From NCBI RefSeq assembly GCF_045310525.1, contig NZ_JBJHZY010000002.1:186001-250000 (forward strand): a stretch of DNA of 64,000 nucleotides, read 5' to 3'. This DNA is from Clostridium_AT radicumherbarum (GTDB lineage: Bacteria > Bacillota > Clostridia > Clostridiales > Clostridiaceae). Every line of letters begins with the position of its first letter. Position 1 is the stretch's first letter. The translations under genes and the position numbers were made by a program. The notes beneath the pieces were generated by a model. It saw only the letters and a program-made list of their open reading frames with translations, was not told the origin of the DNA and searched no databases. Positions 33,401 to 40,934 of the stretch are shown piece by piece.

Positions 33401-36125
33401 TAATAATGGCATCCAGCATTAAATAGGCCTGATAAGGCAAAAAACAAAAAATCAAAAACACTTGTTCAATTGCAAGCTTACCTGTATTTACCCTTCCAGA
33501 CAGACTTATTCCCTTAATTGGAGAAACAACTGATTCTGAAACATCAAATAGTATAGGGCATAGTACAGCTAAAAAAGCGACAATATTCCATGTCTCCCCT
33601 TTAGGCAAAATTGTAAAGGATAAAATAATTAAAATGATAATTGAAGGTGCAAGCAAGCTTCGCCTTAAATTATCAACAATCTTCCATCTTGAAAGTAAAT
33701 CAAGTGGAGATTTCTTTGTTATCCACCTTAATATTTGCCAGTCTCCCCTAACCCATCTGTGAAGCCTCATTGAACTTGAATTATAAAAAGCAGGATAGCC
33801 GTCCATAAGTTCTATATCTGATACAAGTGCCGCTCTCACATAAGAACCTTCTAGTAAATCATGACTTAAAACTGTATTATCAGGAACTTCATCCATTAGC
33901 ATAAAATTAAATACATCTACATCATATATGCCTTTCCCAGTGAAGATTCCCTCTCCAAATAGGTCTTGATAAACATCTGAAACAGCAGTTGTATAAATGT
34001 CGATGCCGGTTTCTCCAGAAAAGACCTTAGAAAACATAGTCTTGTTAGCAGCTAAGGTGCCCACACTTATTCTTGGCTGCATAAGACCATTTCCTCGAAG
34101 TATGCATTTTTTATCATAATCAATGTAAGGCCTGTTTAGCACATGGCTCATAGCACCAATAAGTCTTTTGGCAGTATCTCTAGTAAGCTTAGTATCAGCA
34201 TCTAAGGTAATAACATACTTAACCTTTAAAAGTTCAGTTAAATCTCCGCTTATAACATTATAGCTTGTTGTATTATCACCTCTTAAAAGAGCATTAAACT
34301 CCATAAGCTTACCACGTTTTCTCTCATATCCAAGCCAAATACCCTCTTTTTCATTAAATTGCCTAAATCTATTAAAGAAATAAAAAATATCACCATTTTC
34401 TCCAGCATATTTTCTGTTTAATTCCTTTATTGCCTTTAGTGCTGCTTCATTTATTTCATTATCATTTTCCTCATGTTCTTTCGCACTATCTTTAAAGTCT
34501 CCTAGTAATGCAAGATATAGATTTTTTTCATGATTTGCAAGAAAATAGACTTCCATATCATTTATAAGCTCATATACCCTTTTTACGCTGCTTAGTAAAG
34601 TAGGAATTACTACTACTGTTCTGCTGCTGTCAGGAATACCTTCCTTGAAATCAAGCTTTGGTACAAACTTTGGTGTTATTAGATGGTTTATGCTCCAATT
34701 AAATATTGAAATTACTATTTCACTACAGGGTATTAATACAGCAAAAAATGCTGCAGCAAAGCGCCAGCTATAAATAGGTAACCTTAATTCGTAGTCTCCT
34801 ATTAAAATAACAAGAAAACATAACAATACTGTGCAAAGAATTATATTTCCTATATAAAAATTTATTTTCTTTTTCTTAATAAACCTCCCGAAGCTTCCAA
34901 AGCCCCAGTCCTTGTAATTAATTAACTTTTTTAAATCCTCTATGCCCTCATCTATAAGATAGTAGCCAACATGCCTTACATAATCCTCATGAGTCTCAGG
35001 CTTCTCTGCACATTCCATAGCCTTTTTAGCTACATAAGCCTCTGAATTGTTTGAGTGTTTAGCTATTTTTTCAACTCTATGTCTGTAATTATCCCTGGAC
35101 TCAAAATCCATATCTTCATATGTACCTAAAGGATCCTTTCTGAGTTCCTTTTCAACAAAGGAAAGCCTTTCGAAAATTTCCCACCAATTGAGAGCTACAA
35201 CTTCTCTGATGCTGGTTATTGAATTTCCCATTGAAATTTGAAAATGCGCCTGCTTTTGATGTTCAGTATTTATGATTTTCTCAGCTGTAGTTTCCTTAAC
35301 TTCAAGCCTTTTATCCAGCCAGCTGTATATATCAGAATTATCTACTCCATTATCTCTTAAAACCTTAATGAAGCTTTCAGTTAAATGGGAATTAAAGCTT
35401 ATTTCACTTTCCTCTAGTTTGTTTAGCTCTTCTTCTAGTTTTCCAGAGTTAACTGCAGTAATAAGTCTGTCAGCCAGTAATTCACCTTTTAATTTTTCTT
35501 CTTCGGTATAAATAATATTTTCAGATATTTTACTTATATTTTGAATTAGTGCAATTCTAATCATTATCGGAAGAGCCCATAGTTCACCCATAAGTAAAAT
35601 AGTATTTTTCTGATAGGCATTAATGAAACCTTCAATAGTATCTTCATCCAGCCTTCCATCTGAATGAGAAATAAGCTCCACAGCAATATGATAGGCTCTC
35701 GGATACCCCTTCATAATACCTCTCTTAATAATAGGGAGACCTTTATAATAAGCTGCGGGCATATTATGTTTAATATCCTTATATTCTTTTTCTATTAAGT
35801 AAAGATTATCAAGCATCCATTCAGCGGCAGGAACTATCTCATTATTATTTTTTACCTGTTTATCTATATATTCATATGTCTTAATTATCTGTTCATAGCT
35901 TTTATCTAAGCTTTTAATAAGCTTTCTTTTGCAATTAGATTTTTTTAACACGTCGGAATAATATTGAGAAATCTCTAAGGCGTGTCTTTCTAATTCTTCT
36001 TTGTTAATACTAATGGTTGGAACGTCTTCCATCAAGTTATGTTCATCTATATCTCTGTTTCTAATTAATATATATAGTATAAACAACCCTATGAATATTA
36101 CTGCTGTTGTATAAACATAGAACAT
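27486..36125 (-). CDS. Cyclic beta-glucan synthase-like protein (GT84-glucoamylase-GH94), 2879 residues
   Basis: Very large membrane enzyme of the NdvB/Cgs type. Order: an N-terminal span, a cytoplasmic region, spans near residues 420-480, a glycosyltransferase domain (DADTKLTRDTAKRL, QPRISVGTLAANKTMF, LSHDLLEGSYVRAALVSD, LHRWVRGDWQILRW), further spans near residues 815-1030, a glycoamylase-like domain (PTNMGMGLTSNLAAYDLGY, MVHHEGMSLMSLDNVLNG), carbohydrate-binding repeats, and a C-terminal GH94 phosphorylase-like domain (FYQSGGAIGFRDQLQD, GSGDWNDGMS with the likely catalytic Asp). In known enzymes these steps start, extend, cyclise and trim a beta-1,2-glucan. The product here is not proven. 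RBS TTAGGAG before the ATG; monocistronic. Confidence 0.88.
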   Translation of the reverse strand: MFYVYTTAVIFIGLFILYILIRNRDIDEHNLMEDVPTISINKEELERHALEISQYYSDVLKKSNCKRKLIKSLDKSYEQIIKTYEYIDKQVKNNNEIVPAAEWMLDNLYLIEKEYKDIKHNMPAAYYKGLPIIKRGIMKGYPRAYHIAVELISHSDGRLDEDTIEGFINAYQKNTILLMGELWALPIMIRIALIQNISKISENIIYTEEEKLKGELLADRLITAVNSGKLEEELNKLEESEISFNSHLTESFIKVLRDNGVDNSDIYSWLDKRLEVKETTAEKIINTEHQKQAHFQISMGNSITSIREVVALNWWEIFERLSFVEKELRKDPLGTYEDMDFESRDNYRHRVEKIAKHSNNSEAYVAKKAMECAEKPETHEDYVRHVGYYLIDEGIEDLKKLINYKDWGFGSFGRFIKKKKINFYIGNIILCTVLLCFLVILIGDYELRLPIYSWRFAAAFFAVLIPCSEIVISIFNWSINHLITPKFVPKLDFKEGIPDSSRTVVVIPTLLSSVKRVYELINDMEVYFLANHEKNLYLALLGDFKDSAKEHEENDNEINEAALKAIKELNRKYAGENGDIFYFFNRFRQFNEKEGIWLGYERKRGKLMEFNALLRGDNTTSYNVISGDLTELLKVKYVITLDADTKLTRDTAKRLIGAMSHVLNRPYIDYDKKCILRGNGLMQPRISVGTLAANKTMFSKVFSGETGIDIYTTAVSDVYQDLFGEGIFTGKGIYDVDVFNFMLMDEVPDNTVLSHDLLEGSYVRAALVSDIELMDGYPAFYNSSSMRLHRWVRGDWQILRWITKKSPLDLLSRWKIVDNLRRSLLAPSIIILIILSFTILPKGETWNIVAFLAVLCPILFDVSESVVSPIKGISLSGRVNTGKLAIEQVFLIFCFLPYQAYLMLDAIIRTLYRLLISKKKLLEWQTAADVEAKLGKNMNNFINSMWPGSLIAIIIEILAFRVSLESGLLTIPSTFLWFLSPIIAYYISKELKAKEYTLKEEEVKLLRKLSRKTWAYFEDFVNAENNYLAPDNYQEAPPNGVAHRTSPTNMGMGLTSNLAAYDLGYIGIIEFTERLDNIITSMESLKGYKGHFYNWYDTITKEPLYPRYVSTVDSGNLVGYLWVTSESLGEYVHEPVITVEKIQGIVDNIYLCEEELKHKNFYTEIIEASKNINLDLISWKRFLLSVLDKINEAEGLKDYEGAYWTPKLKASINNYLNEIERFFPWATGINDKVGDHGENILADGLKLTERLISLPVIVPLNDIPCEIDKLFKEIKDSSDKNSKAKIRSLLENSKEEAVKLLEKINALKSRLNLMADGTDFKMLYSKKRQLFSIGYDVEKDTLGNSYYDLLASEARQASFIAIAKGDVEQKHWFKLNRAMTIMGKSKGLVSWSGTMFEYFMPLLIMKNYPDTLLNETYLAVIEGQKNYCSSRKIPWGISESAFYTFDPAQNYQYKAFGVPGIGLKRGLSNELVVSPYSTILTLQIDLLGSMDNIKRLITEGLEGRYGFYEAVDYTKERMPNGKAKALIKNFMVHHEGMSLMSLDNVLNGNTLRERFHRIPNVKATELLLQERISNKIVYDREQQFDSLSTNHNNHNIAFRSFKTAKTDMPEAHLLSNGSYSLMITNSGSGYGKLEDMTAYRWREDVTLDNTGLFFYIKNLNSNEYWSSSYEPVRKEGESYEAVFSLDKAEFIRKDGSIDTHTEIAVSQEDNAEVRRITLTNHSQHSRTLEITSYCEVTLAPLNADIVHPTFSNLFIRTEYIDNPCCLIANRRPRAKGQKKPHLVQTCAVFGESIGTVQYETNRENFLGRCRNIEAPEAMDNETVLKNTVGAVLDPILSIRKRVKIKPGETVKVAYTTAVCETREESIELAKKYNEYNNINRVFELAWTQTQVEMNYLGIKSTQANLYQLMASKILFLNPNLREREAFIKNIKKAQPALWPYGISGDLPIVLVLIRNEVDLDTIKQVLHAHEYWSIKGLKIDIVIVNIQNTIYLQPLQDSIRDILASGHLRDKQNKPGGVFLHSKTTMAAEDIDLLRAIARLVIDSEKGSLLQQINGASEIEDEMQKLVVKEQSYNILPYNYEVPDLMFFNGLGGFNVETEEYTIILKDYKNTPAPWINVISNKDFGFHISESGVSYTWNKNSRENKLTAWSNDPVTDPITEAVYIRDEETGDIWGITPKPKRDEGEYIIKHGFGYSNFVHEAKGIIGEMTAFVPLYESVKLCLIKLKNNTKEERQLSLTYYAQLTLGVYPQQTAQYISTYLEENKDFIYGQNPYSEHFGKGFCYLKIAGGEEVSFTGSRTEFMGRCGSIENPQALSYNALSNKVGSGYDPCLTANSKVRLSSGEEVNLVIMLGEHEDLEHIKAITKTYEDFEVASGELTRVKEYWKELLHRIQVKTPDKTMDLMLNGWLIYQTLSCRFWSRTGFYQSGGAIGFRDQLQDSMALGYLKPEITKEQILQSSTRQFLEGDVQHWWHPVVNSGIRTRFSDDLLWMPYVTIDYIKNTGDYSILDEETTYLEEEPLKEGEDERYKVTLPSDKKGSIYEHCIKAIDVSLKFGIHNIPLMGSGDWNDGMSTVGNKGKGESVWLGWFLYSILDGFKDLCKYKKDDERAEKYDEMQNFLAVNLEKNAWDGGWYRRAYFDDGTPLGSMENDECQIDSLSQSWSVISGAARQGRREVAMEALERNLVKEDKGIVLLLTPAFNNSKLEPGYIKGYVPGVRENGGQYTHAATWVALAMAKLGYGNKAWKIYHMINPINHTKSYLDCLRYKVEPYVITADVYNTVGHEGRGGWSWYTGSSSWMYRVGIEGILGLKLKGDKGFTIEPSVPKEWKEYELNFKKDNCSYNILVKRGDKNELYVDGKLIEQELIPHFEEGEHKVEVIIN

Positions 36126-36187
36126 TCCATCAGCTCCTAACTTTTTTAATGCAAAACTTAGTATGCCCGATAAAATTAAAAAATATG

Positions 36188-36229
36188 AAGAAGCATAATA
36201 GATTTTTGTAAAATCTATTATGCTTCTTT
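36188..36229 (-). terminator. Terminator of the radical SAM gene
   Basis: A nearly perfect stem (AGAAGCATAATAGATTTT with its complement, short TGTA loop); CTTCATATTTTTT follows on the minus strand. Confidence 0.85.
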
Positions 36230-36298
36230 ATAGTGAAGCTCATTTTTTTAAGTTCCCATTATAAAGACACTCAATTATATTAATAAATGTAACCCCGC

Positions 36299-37645
36299 TT
36301 ACTTTATATAATAAGCTAACCATCTAAAAAATCTCCCTATATTTCTAAAAGAGACTATATTGCATAATATTTCAGTAAGCTTTCCAAACTTTCTATAAAA
36401 TAAATTAAATGCTAAAAATGGTATCCATTGTTTTTTAGATTTTGGTAGCCTTTTCATTATATTTTTGAAAGTGTACACTTCTTTATAAATCCATAGATAG
36501 CCATTATATAATTCTTCTGCTGTTATATTCTTGGGTTGATACACTACATGGGCAGTATTATAATTAGATAAGTTAAAATCTACAATCCTATTTTCCTCTA
36601 TTAATGATGAGTATAACTTTGTACCAGGGTATGGGGTAAGGATATGTGAGGTTACTGTTTCAATCTTGTTTTTGACTATCCAATCTAATGTACTCTTAAA
36701 AACTGAGACATTATCTTCATCTAATCCGAAAACAAAACTTGCATTTATCATTATTCCTCTTTTGTGGATTTCATCAACAAGTTTCTCATATCTATTCACA
36801 CTATTTTGCACTTTATGGACACTATCTAATGACTTACTATTTATACTTTCAAAACCAATAAATAGGCTTTGACAACCTGCCTCTTTCATTGCGTCTAATA
36901 ATTCATGCATTTCCAATATATTAGAAGTAACCGCTGCATTCCACTTTAGTTTAAGAGGTTTTATTTCCTCTAATAATTTTTTTGTCCATTTGGGATTTCC
37001 AATAAAATTATCATCAATAAACATTATGTGTCTTGTTTTTAGTGCATTAATGTCTTTTATTACATCGTCTATAGGTCTGTTAATACAAGTTTTAAGTACA
37101 TTTTTGCAACTATTATAACAGAAATCACATTTAAAAGGACATCCCCTACTTGTACTAATTATGTTAGTATATAAATACTTTTTATTATCAATAATGTCAT
37201 AAGCAGGTGATACCATTTCTTTCCCAATAAAATTTTCCATATCATAATACATCTTCTTAAGTTCATTATTTTCTTTATCCTTAAGGATTTTTGCCCACAC
37301 TCTCTCAGCCATTCCTACACATATTGCGTCAAAACTATTCAGAGCCCCATCTGGATCTGCTGTAATATGTATACCTCCTGCAATTACAGTTACTCCACGC
37401 TTTTGGAACTCCTTTGATATTTCTAATGCTCTATTCATAACATCAACAGTAACGGTTATTCCTATCAACTCTACAGGTTCATCAAAATCTATCTTTTCTA
37501 CATTTTCATTTTGAATAATAACTTCATGTCCTTTTGGCGTAAGGTTTGCTATTGTGAGTAATGCTAAAGAAGGCGACATTCTAGTTTTTAGTTTTGTATC
37601 CATAGGTCTTGGCAGCATTTCAGGTTGAATTAATTTAATCTTCAT
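36299..37645 (-). CDS. B12-binding-domain radical SAM protein
   Basis: A 448-residue protein of the BchE-like class. The N-terminal 140 residues form a cobalamin-binding-type Rossmann fold (SPSLALLTIANLTPKGHEV, GGIHITADPDGALNSFD), and the radical SAM domain holds the cluster motif RGCPFKCDFCYN (CxxxCxxC) followed by MFIDDNFIGNPKW. The C-terminus is a helical, aromatic and basic tail. Such proteins methylate or cyclise unactivated carbons; the substrate is unknown, and no biosynthetic partner genes adjoin it. ATG follows GAGGAGATAATAT. Upstream it has an unusual cluster of inverted repeats. Codon use seems slightly more AT-rich than its neighbours, an impression only. Confidence 0.85.
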   Translation of the reverse strand: MKIKLIQPEMLPRPMDTKLKTRMSPSLALLTIANLTPKGHEVIIQNENVEKIDFDEPVELIGITVTVDVMNRALEISKEFQKRGVTVIAGGIHITADPDGALNSFDAICVGMAERVWAKILKDKENNELKKMYYDMENFIGKEMVSPAYDIIDNKKYLYTNIISTSRGCPFKCDFCYNSCKNVLKTCINRPIDDVIKDINALKTRHIMFIDDNFIGNPKWTKKLLEEIKPLKLKWNAAVTSNILEMHELLDAMKEAGCQSLFIGFESINSKSLDSVHKVQNSVNRYEKLVDEIHKRGIMINASFVFGLDEDNVSVFKSTLDWIVKNKIETVTSHILTPYPGTKLYSSLIEENRIVDFNLSNYNTAHVVYQPKNITAEELYNGYLWIYKEVYTFKNIMKRLPKSKKQWIPFLAFNLFYRKFGKLTEILCNIVSFRNIGRFFRWLAYYIK

Positions 37646-37813
37646 ATATTATCTCCTCAAATAAAATGGGAAATAGGTGTGGTATGAGCGCAGCATATAA
37701 AACACTAAAAATAACAACTATCTTTGCATTTAGTTTTACAAAATGACATCTCATCTTACTATTGAGTTTCACATTAATTTCTATGTTTAGAATAACATAT
37801 AAATTATCGATTA
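37646..37813. other. Spacer upstream of the radical SAM gene
   Basis: AT-rich region that should contain the promoter and leader of the radical SAM gene. A 71-codon frame on the minus strand (37635-37850) and an 88-codon frame on the plus strand cross it, but neither has a ribosome binding site and both run through the inverted repeats or the lysA terminator; I do not accept them. Confidence 0.4.
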
Positions 37814-37850
37814 TCAATAAATTTTTATTGATTATTGATTTAATAATCAA
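37814..37850. repeat. Interlocking inverted repeats
   Basis: TCAATAA, four bases, TTATTGA (37814-37831) overlaps TTGATTATT, five bases, AATAATCAA (37828-37850), both perfect. Two overlapping palindromes sharing TTGA are typical of repressor operator clusters. About 170 bp upstream of the radical SAM start. Confidence 0.55.
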
Positions 37851-37872
37851 TTATATTTATTTAGAAAAAAGA

Positions 37873-37907
37873 AAGCTCCAATCAATGTATAACAACGACT
37901 GGAGCTT
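37873..37907 (-). terminator. Terminator of the lysC-lysA operon
   Basis: AAGCTCCA with TGGAGCTT; on the minus strand TCTTTTTT follows. About 88 bp beyond the lysA stop. Confidence 0.8.
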
Positions 37908-37994
37908 AAATAATAACATACTATGTTGTCCTGATGTTAAGACTTTTAAAGGTAATAACCAAAATAGAAACAACTTTTTATCTCAGAAAAGCTG

Positions 37995-39287
37995 CTATAT
38001 CTCATTACTTAATAAATCTTCATAAGTTTGTCTCCTACAAACAAGGCGAGTTTTACTTTCATTAACGAATACTACTGCGGCCTTAGGTATTTTATTATAA
38101 TTGCTGGACATGGAATATCCATAAGCCCCAGTTGACAAAACTGCTAAAATATCTCCACTTTCTGCTTTAGGTAAACTTACATCGCTTAAAAGTATATCAC
38201 CTGATTCGCAGCATTTTCCGGAAATCGTAACCTTTTCTGCTAATCTATCTTCAGCTCTATTAGCAAGCAGGCACTCGTACTCAGCCTTATATAGTGCAGG
38301 CCTAATGTTATCTGTCATTCCACCATCTACTGCTACATATTTTCTTATGTCTTCTATTTCTTTTATGGAACCTATGGTGTATAAGGTAGTTCCAGCTTTT
38401 CCTATTATAGATCTACCTGGCTCAATAGTAAGGCTGGGCATGTTAATATTTAAAGCCTTTGCAGTTATCTCTGCCTTATTAATAATAGAGGAGCAAAAAT
38501 CCTCTATACTCTTAGGCTTATCCCCTTCCCTATAATGAATACCAAAGCCGCCTCCTAAATCTAATTCTTTTATCTCATAATGAAGCTTTTCTTTAATATC
38601 TGAAATAAGTTTTAACATAATCTCAACTTCGTCCTCGTAGGGCTCAATATCAAAAATCTGTGAGCCTATATGAGAGTGAAGTCCAATAAGCTCTATATTA
38701 GGCAGTTCGATGGCCCTTCTTACTGCGTCTAAAGTATCATTATTTAAAATGGAGAACCCAAATTTTGAATCTATTTGCCCTGTTTTTATATAGTCATGGG
38801 TATGGGCTTCTATACCTGGAGTTATCCTTAAAAGTATCTTTTGTATTTTATTATAAGTTCTAGCTATTTCATTTATTTTTTCAATTTCGAAATAATTATC
38901 TACTACAAACTTTCCCACCCCATTTTTTATGCCAAGTTCTATTTCTTCTATGGTTTTATTATTTCCATGGAAATATACTTTTTCTAATGGGAAACCACTT
39001 TTTAAAGCTGTATAAAGTTCTCCACCTGAAACCACATCAAGGCAAAGACCTTCTTCCTTTATTAACTTGCACATAGCTAAGGTTAAAAAAGCTTTTCCAG
39101 CATAGGCAACTCTATTCCCAGCTTCTAATGCCTTAAAAGCACTGAGGTATCTTTTACATTTAGTTCTTACAAAAGCTTCATCTATTACATATAAAGGAGT
39201 ACCATATTCATTAGCTAATTTAACTGTATTTACTCCTCCTATAACTAACTCATTATTTTCTATTTTTACATTTCCAAAAAACTGCAT
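37995..39287 (-). CDS. lysA: Diaminopimelate decarboxylase
   Basis: PLP enzyme that makes lysine from meso-diaminopimelate, the last step of the pathway. Length 430 residues. The alanine-racemase-type barrel carries the PLP lysine at Lys65 (RVAYAGKAFLT), the histidine/glycine signature LHSHIGSQI, the glycine loop LDLGGGFGI, and the C-terminal CESGDIL motif whose cysteine completes the active site across the dimer. AAGGAGG lies before the ATG. Follows lysC by 20 bp. Confidence 0.97.
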   Translation of the reverse strand: MQFFGNVKIENNELVIGGVNTVKLANEYGTPLYVIDEAFVRTKCKRYLSAFKALEAGNRVAYAGKAFLTLAMCKLIKEEGLCLDVVSGGELYTALKSGFPLEKVYFHGNNKTIEEIELGIKNGVGKFVVDNYFEIEKINEIARTYNKIQKILLRITPGIEAHTHDYIKTGQIDSKFGFSILNNDTLDAVRRAIELPNIELIGLHSHIGSQIFDIEPYEDEVEIMLKLISDIKEKLHYEIKELDLGGGFGIHYREGDKPKSIEDFCSSIINKAEITAKALNINMPSLTIEPGRSIIGKAGTTLYTIGSIKEIEDIRKYVAVDGGMTDNIRPALYKAEYECLLANRAEDRLAEKVTISGKCCESGDILLSDVSLPKAESGDILAVLSTGAYGYSMSSNYNKIPKAAVVFVNESKTRLVCRRQTYEDLLSNEI

Positions 39288-39307
39288 AGGGTGCCTCCTT
39301 AAAATAT

Positions 39308-40510
39308 TTAAAGGTTGAATTCTTCTGCAACAATATTTATGGCTTTAAGCTTGTCATCTTGTTTAATAGCACAGGTAATTCTTATTTCTGAGGTAGTTAT
39401 CATTTTTACCTTTATATTATTCTTACTAAAAAGCTTGAACATCTTCGCAGCAACTCCTGAAGTAGTTTTCATTCCAATACCCACCATAGAAAACTTTGTA
39501 ATATCTTCATCTATACTAATACAATCTTTTTTAGCATAAATTTTTACCACTTCCATGCTTTCCTTTAAATCCTCTTTAGGAACTGTAAAGGAAATATTTA
39601 CTCTTTCATTTATAGGTGAAGTCTGACTTATCATATCGATGTTTATTCTTCTGCTTGCTAAAGCTTCAAAGAGATTTGATAATACATTTATATCATAGCT
39701 AATGTTTTCTATAGTTATTGCCACATCATCATCACTAGTAGCAAGGCCTGTTACAGCTTTTCCTTCCATATTCATTTTATTATTAACCTCCTTAATTACT
39801 GTTCCTTTAATATCACTATTACTAAGGCCTACATAAATTGGCACACCATATTTTTGTCCCAGCTCCACTGATCTTGAGTGCATTACTTGAGCACCAAGGC
39901 TTGCAAGTTCAAGCATTTCCTCATAATCGATTTGTTTTATTTTATTTGCTTTGCTATATTTTCTAGGATCAACACTGTATATTCCATCAACATCAGTATA
40001 TATTTCGCAGATTCCATTCAATTTAACTGCTATAGCAACAGCTGTGGTATCAGAGCCCCCTCTTCCTAAAGTAGTAATATCTCCTTCTTCATTTATTCCT
40101 TGGAAACCAGCTACAATCACTATTTTATCTTCCTTCAAACTGTTTCTAATTTTACTTCCATCAATATCGTCTATTAAGGACTTACCATAATTTCCAATAG
40201 TTTTTAAACCAATTTGATAGGCTGTATAACTTATAGCATCATATCCTAAGTCCTTAAGTGTCATAGCAAGAAGGGAGGAAGAAATCATCTCTCCAGTTGA
40301 AAGCAGTGCATCCAGCTCTCTTTTGTCAGGATTATCTGTTATTTTCTTTGCTAAAGCTATAAGCTCATCAGTAGTATCTCCCATTGCAGATACTACAACT
40401 ACAAGGCTCTCTCCTTTTTCCTTGCGTTTTATAATACTAGAAGCAACCTGCTTTATTTTTTCAATTGTTCCCACTGAACTTCCGCCATATTTTTGAACCA
40501 CAACCCTCAT
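39308..40510 (-). CDS. lysC: Aspartokinase (monofunctional, lysine branch)
   Basis: Phosphorylates aspartate, the first step of the aspartate pathway. Length 400 residues: a kinase domain (VVQKYGGSSVGTIEKIKQVA, TLGRGGSDTTAVAIA, EIYTDVDGIYSVDPRK) followed by two ACT regulatory domains near residues 265-400. The monofunctional type-II layout and the lysine riboswitch upstream both point to the lysine-regulated isozyme. AAAGGAGGACAAAAT precedes the ATG. Confidence 0.97.
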   Translation of the reverse strand: MRVVVQKYGGSSVGTIEKIKQVASSIIKRKEKGESLVVVVSAMGDTTDELIALAKKITDNPDKRELDALLSTGEMISSSLLAMTLKDLGYDAISYTAYQIGLKTIGNYGKSLIDDIDGSKIRNSLKEDKIVIVAGFQGINEEGDITTLGRGGSDTTAVAIAVKLNGICEIYTDVDGIYSVDPRKYSKANKIKQIDYEEMLELASLGAQVMHSRSVELGQKYGVPIYVGLSNSDIKGTVIKEVNNKMNMEGKAVTGLATSDDDVAITIENISYDINVLSNLFEALASRRINIDMISQTSPINERVNISFTVPKEDLKESMEVVKIYAKKDCISIDEDITKFSMVGIGMKTTSGVAAKMFKLFSKNNIKVKMITTSEIRITCAIKQDDKLKAINIVAEEFNL

Positions 40511-40555
40511 ATTTTGTCCTCCTTTGAATCTTTATGCAATAGATTTTTGCTGGAT

Positions 40556-40798
40556 AAAAAAATAAATGCAGCAAAGGAACACCCTTGCTGCATTAAATAC
40601 AATAGTATTTTACAACTCTGTGTACCTTGTAGCTCTCCACTATTTTCATAGTGACAACAATACATATATTTTATGTATTGCCAGGGAATATATCTGTCGA
40701 TATATTTCCTTCGGCCATAGCTCCTTTTACCATACATTTTCGCGTACCCGCTCCGAATGGCTACTAATAGTTACGGCGCCTCTACCCTAGGCAGATAT
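40556..40798 (-). promoter_or_regulatory. Lysine riboswitch (L box) with terminator
   Basis: On the minus strand the 5' signature GGGTAGAGGCGCCGTAAC is followed by the expected GGAGCGGGTACGCGAAAA-like arm, further paired arms (AAATATATCGACAGATATATT), and an AAGG/GAGAGCTACAAGG region. It ends with a terminator AATGCAGCAA with TTGCTGCATT and a T-run (40594-40556). Lysine binding should end transcription before lysC-lysA. Confidence 0.95.
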
Positions 40799-40896
40799 TT
40801 AATTGTAATTTAAATTAATAATCTTAAATTGTACTTTATCATATTAAATCAGAAAATGCAAGTATAAAATATCTTAGTTGCATTTACAAAAATAAT

Positions 40897-40923
40897 GTAG
40901 CACGAGAAACGTCCCCGTGCCAC
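40897..40923 (-). terminator. GC-rich palindrome after the M18 peptidase gene
   Basis: GTGGCACGGGGACGTTTCTCGTGCTAC on the minus strand folds into GGCACG/CGTGCT with a GGGACGTTTCT-type loop; ATTATTTTTG follows, so it can terminate. Its base composition is far richer in GC than the surroundings. It resembles short dispersed palindromes I associate with clostridial genomes. Written here as arms only: GTGGCACG and CGTGCTAC. Confidence 0.55.
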
Positions 40924-40934
40924 ATGCCGCATTT

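Noticed and set aside
37635..38025. 71-codon minus and 88-codon plus frames upstream of the radical SAM gene
   Set aside because: No ribosome binding site; they cross inverted repeats and the lysA terminator.
40507..40790. Frames of 76 and 74 codons on both strands
   Set aside because: They lie within the lysine riboswitch.
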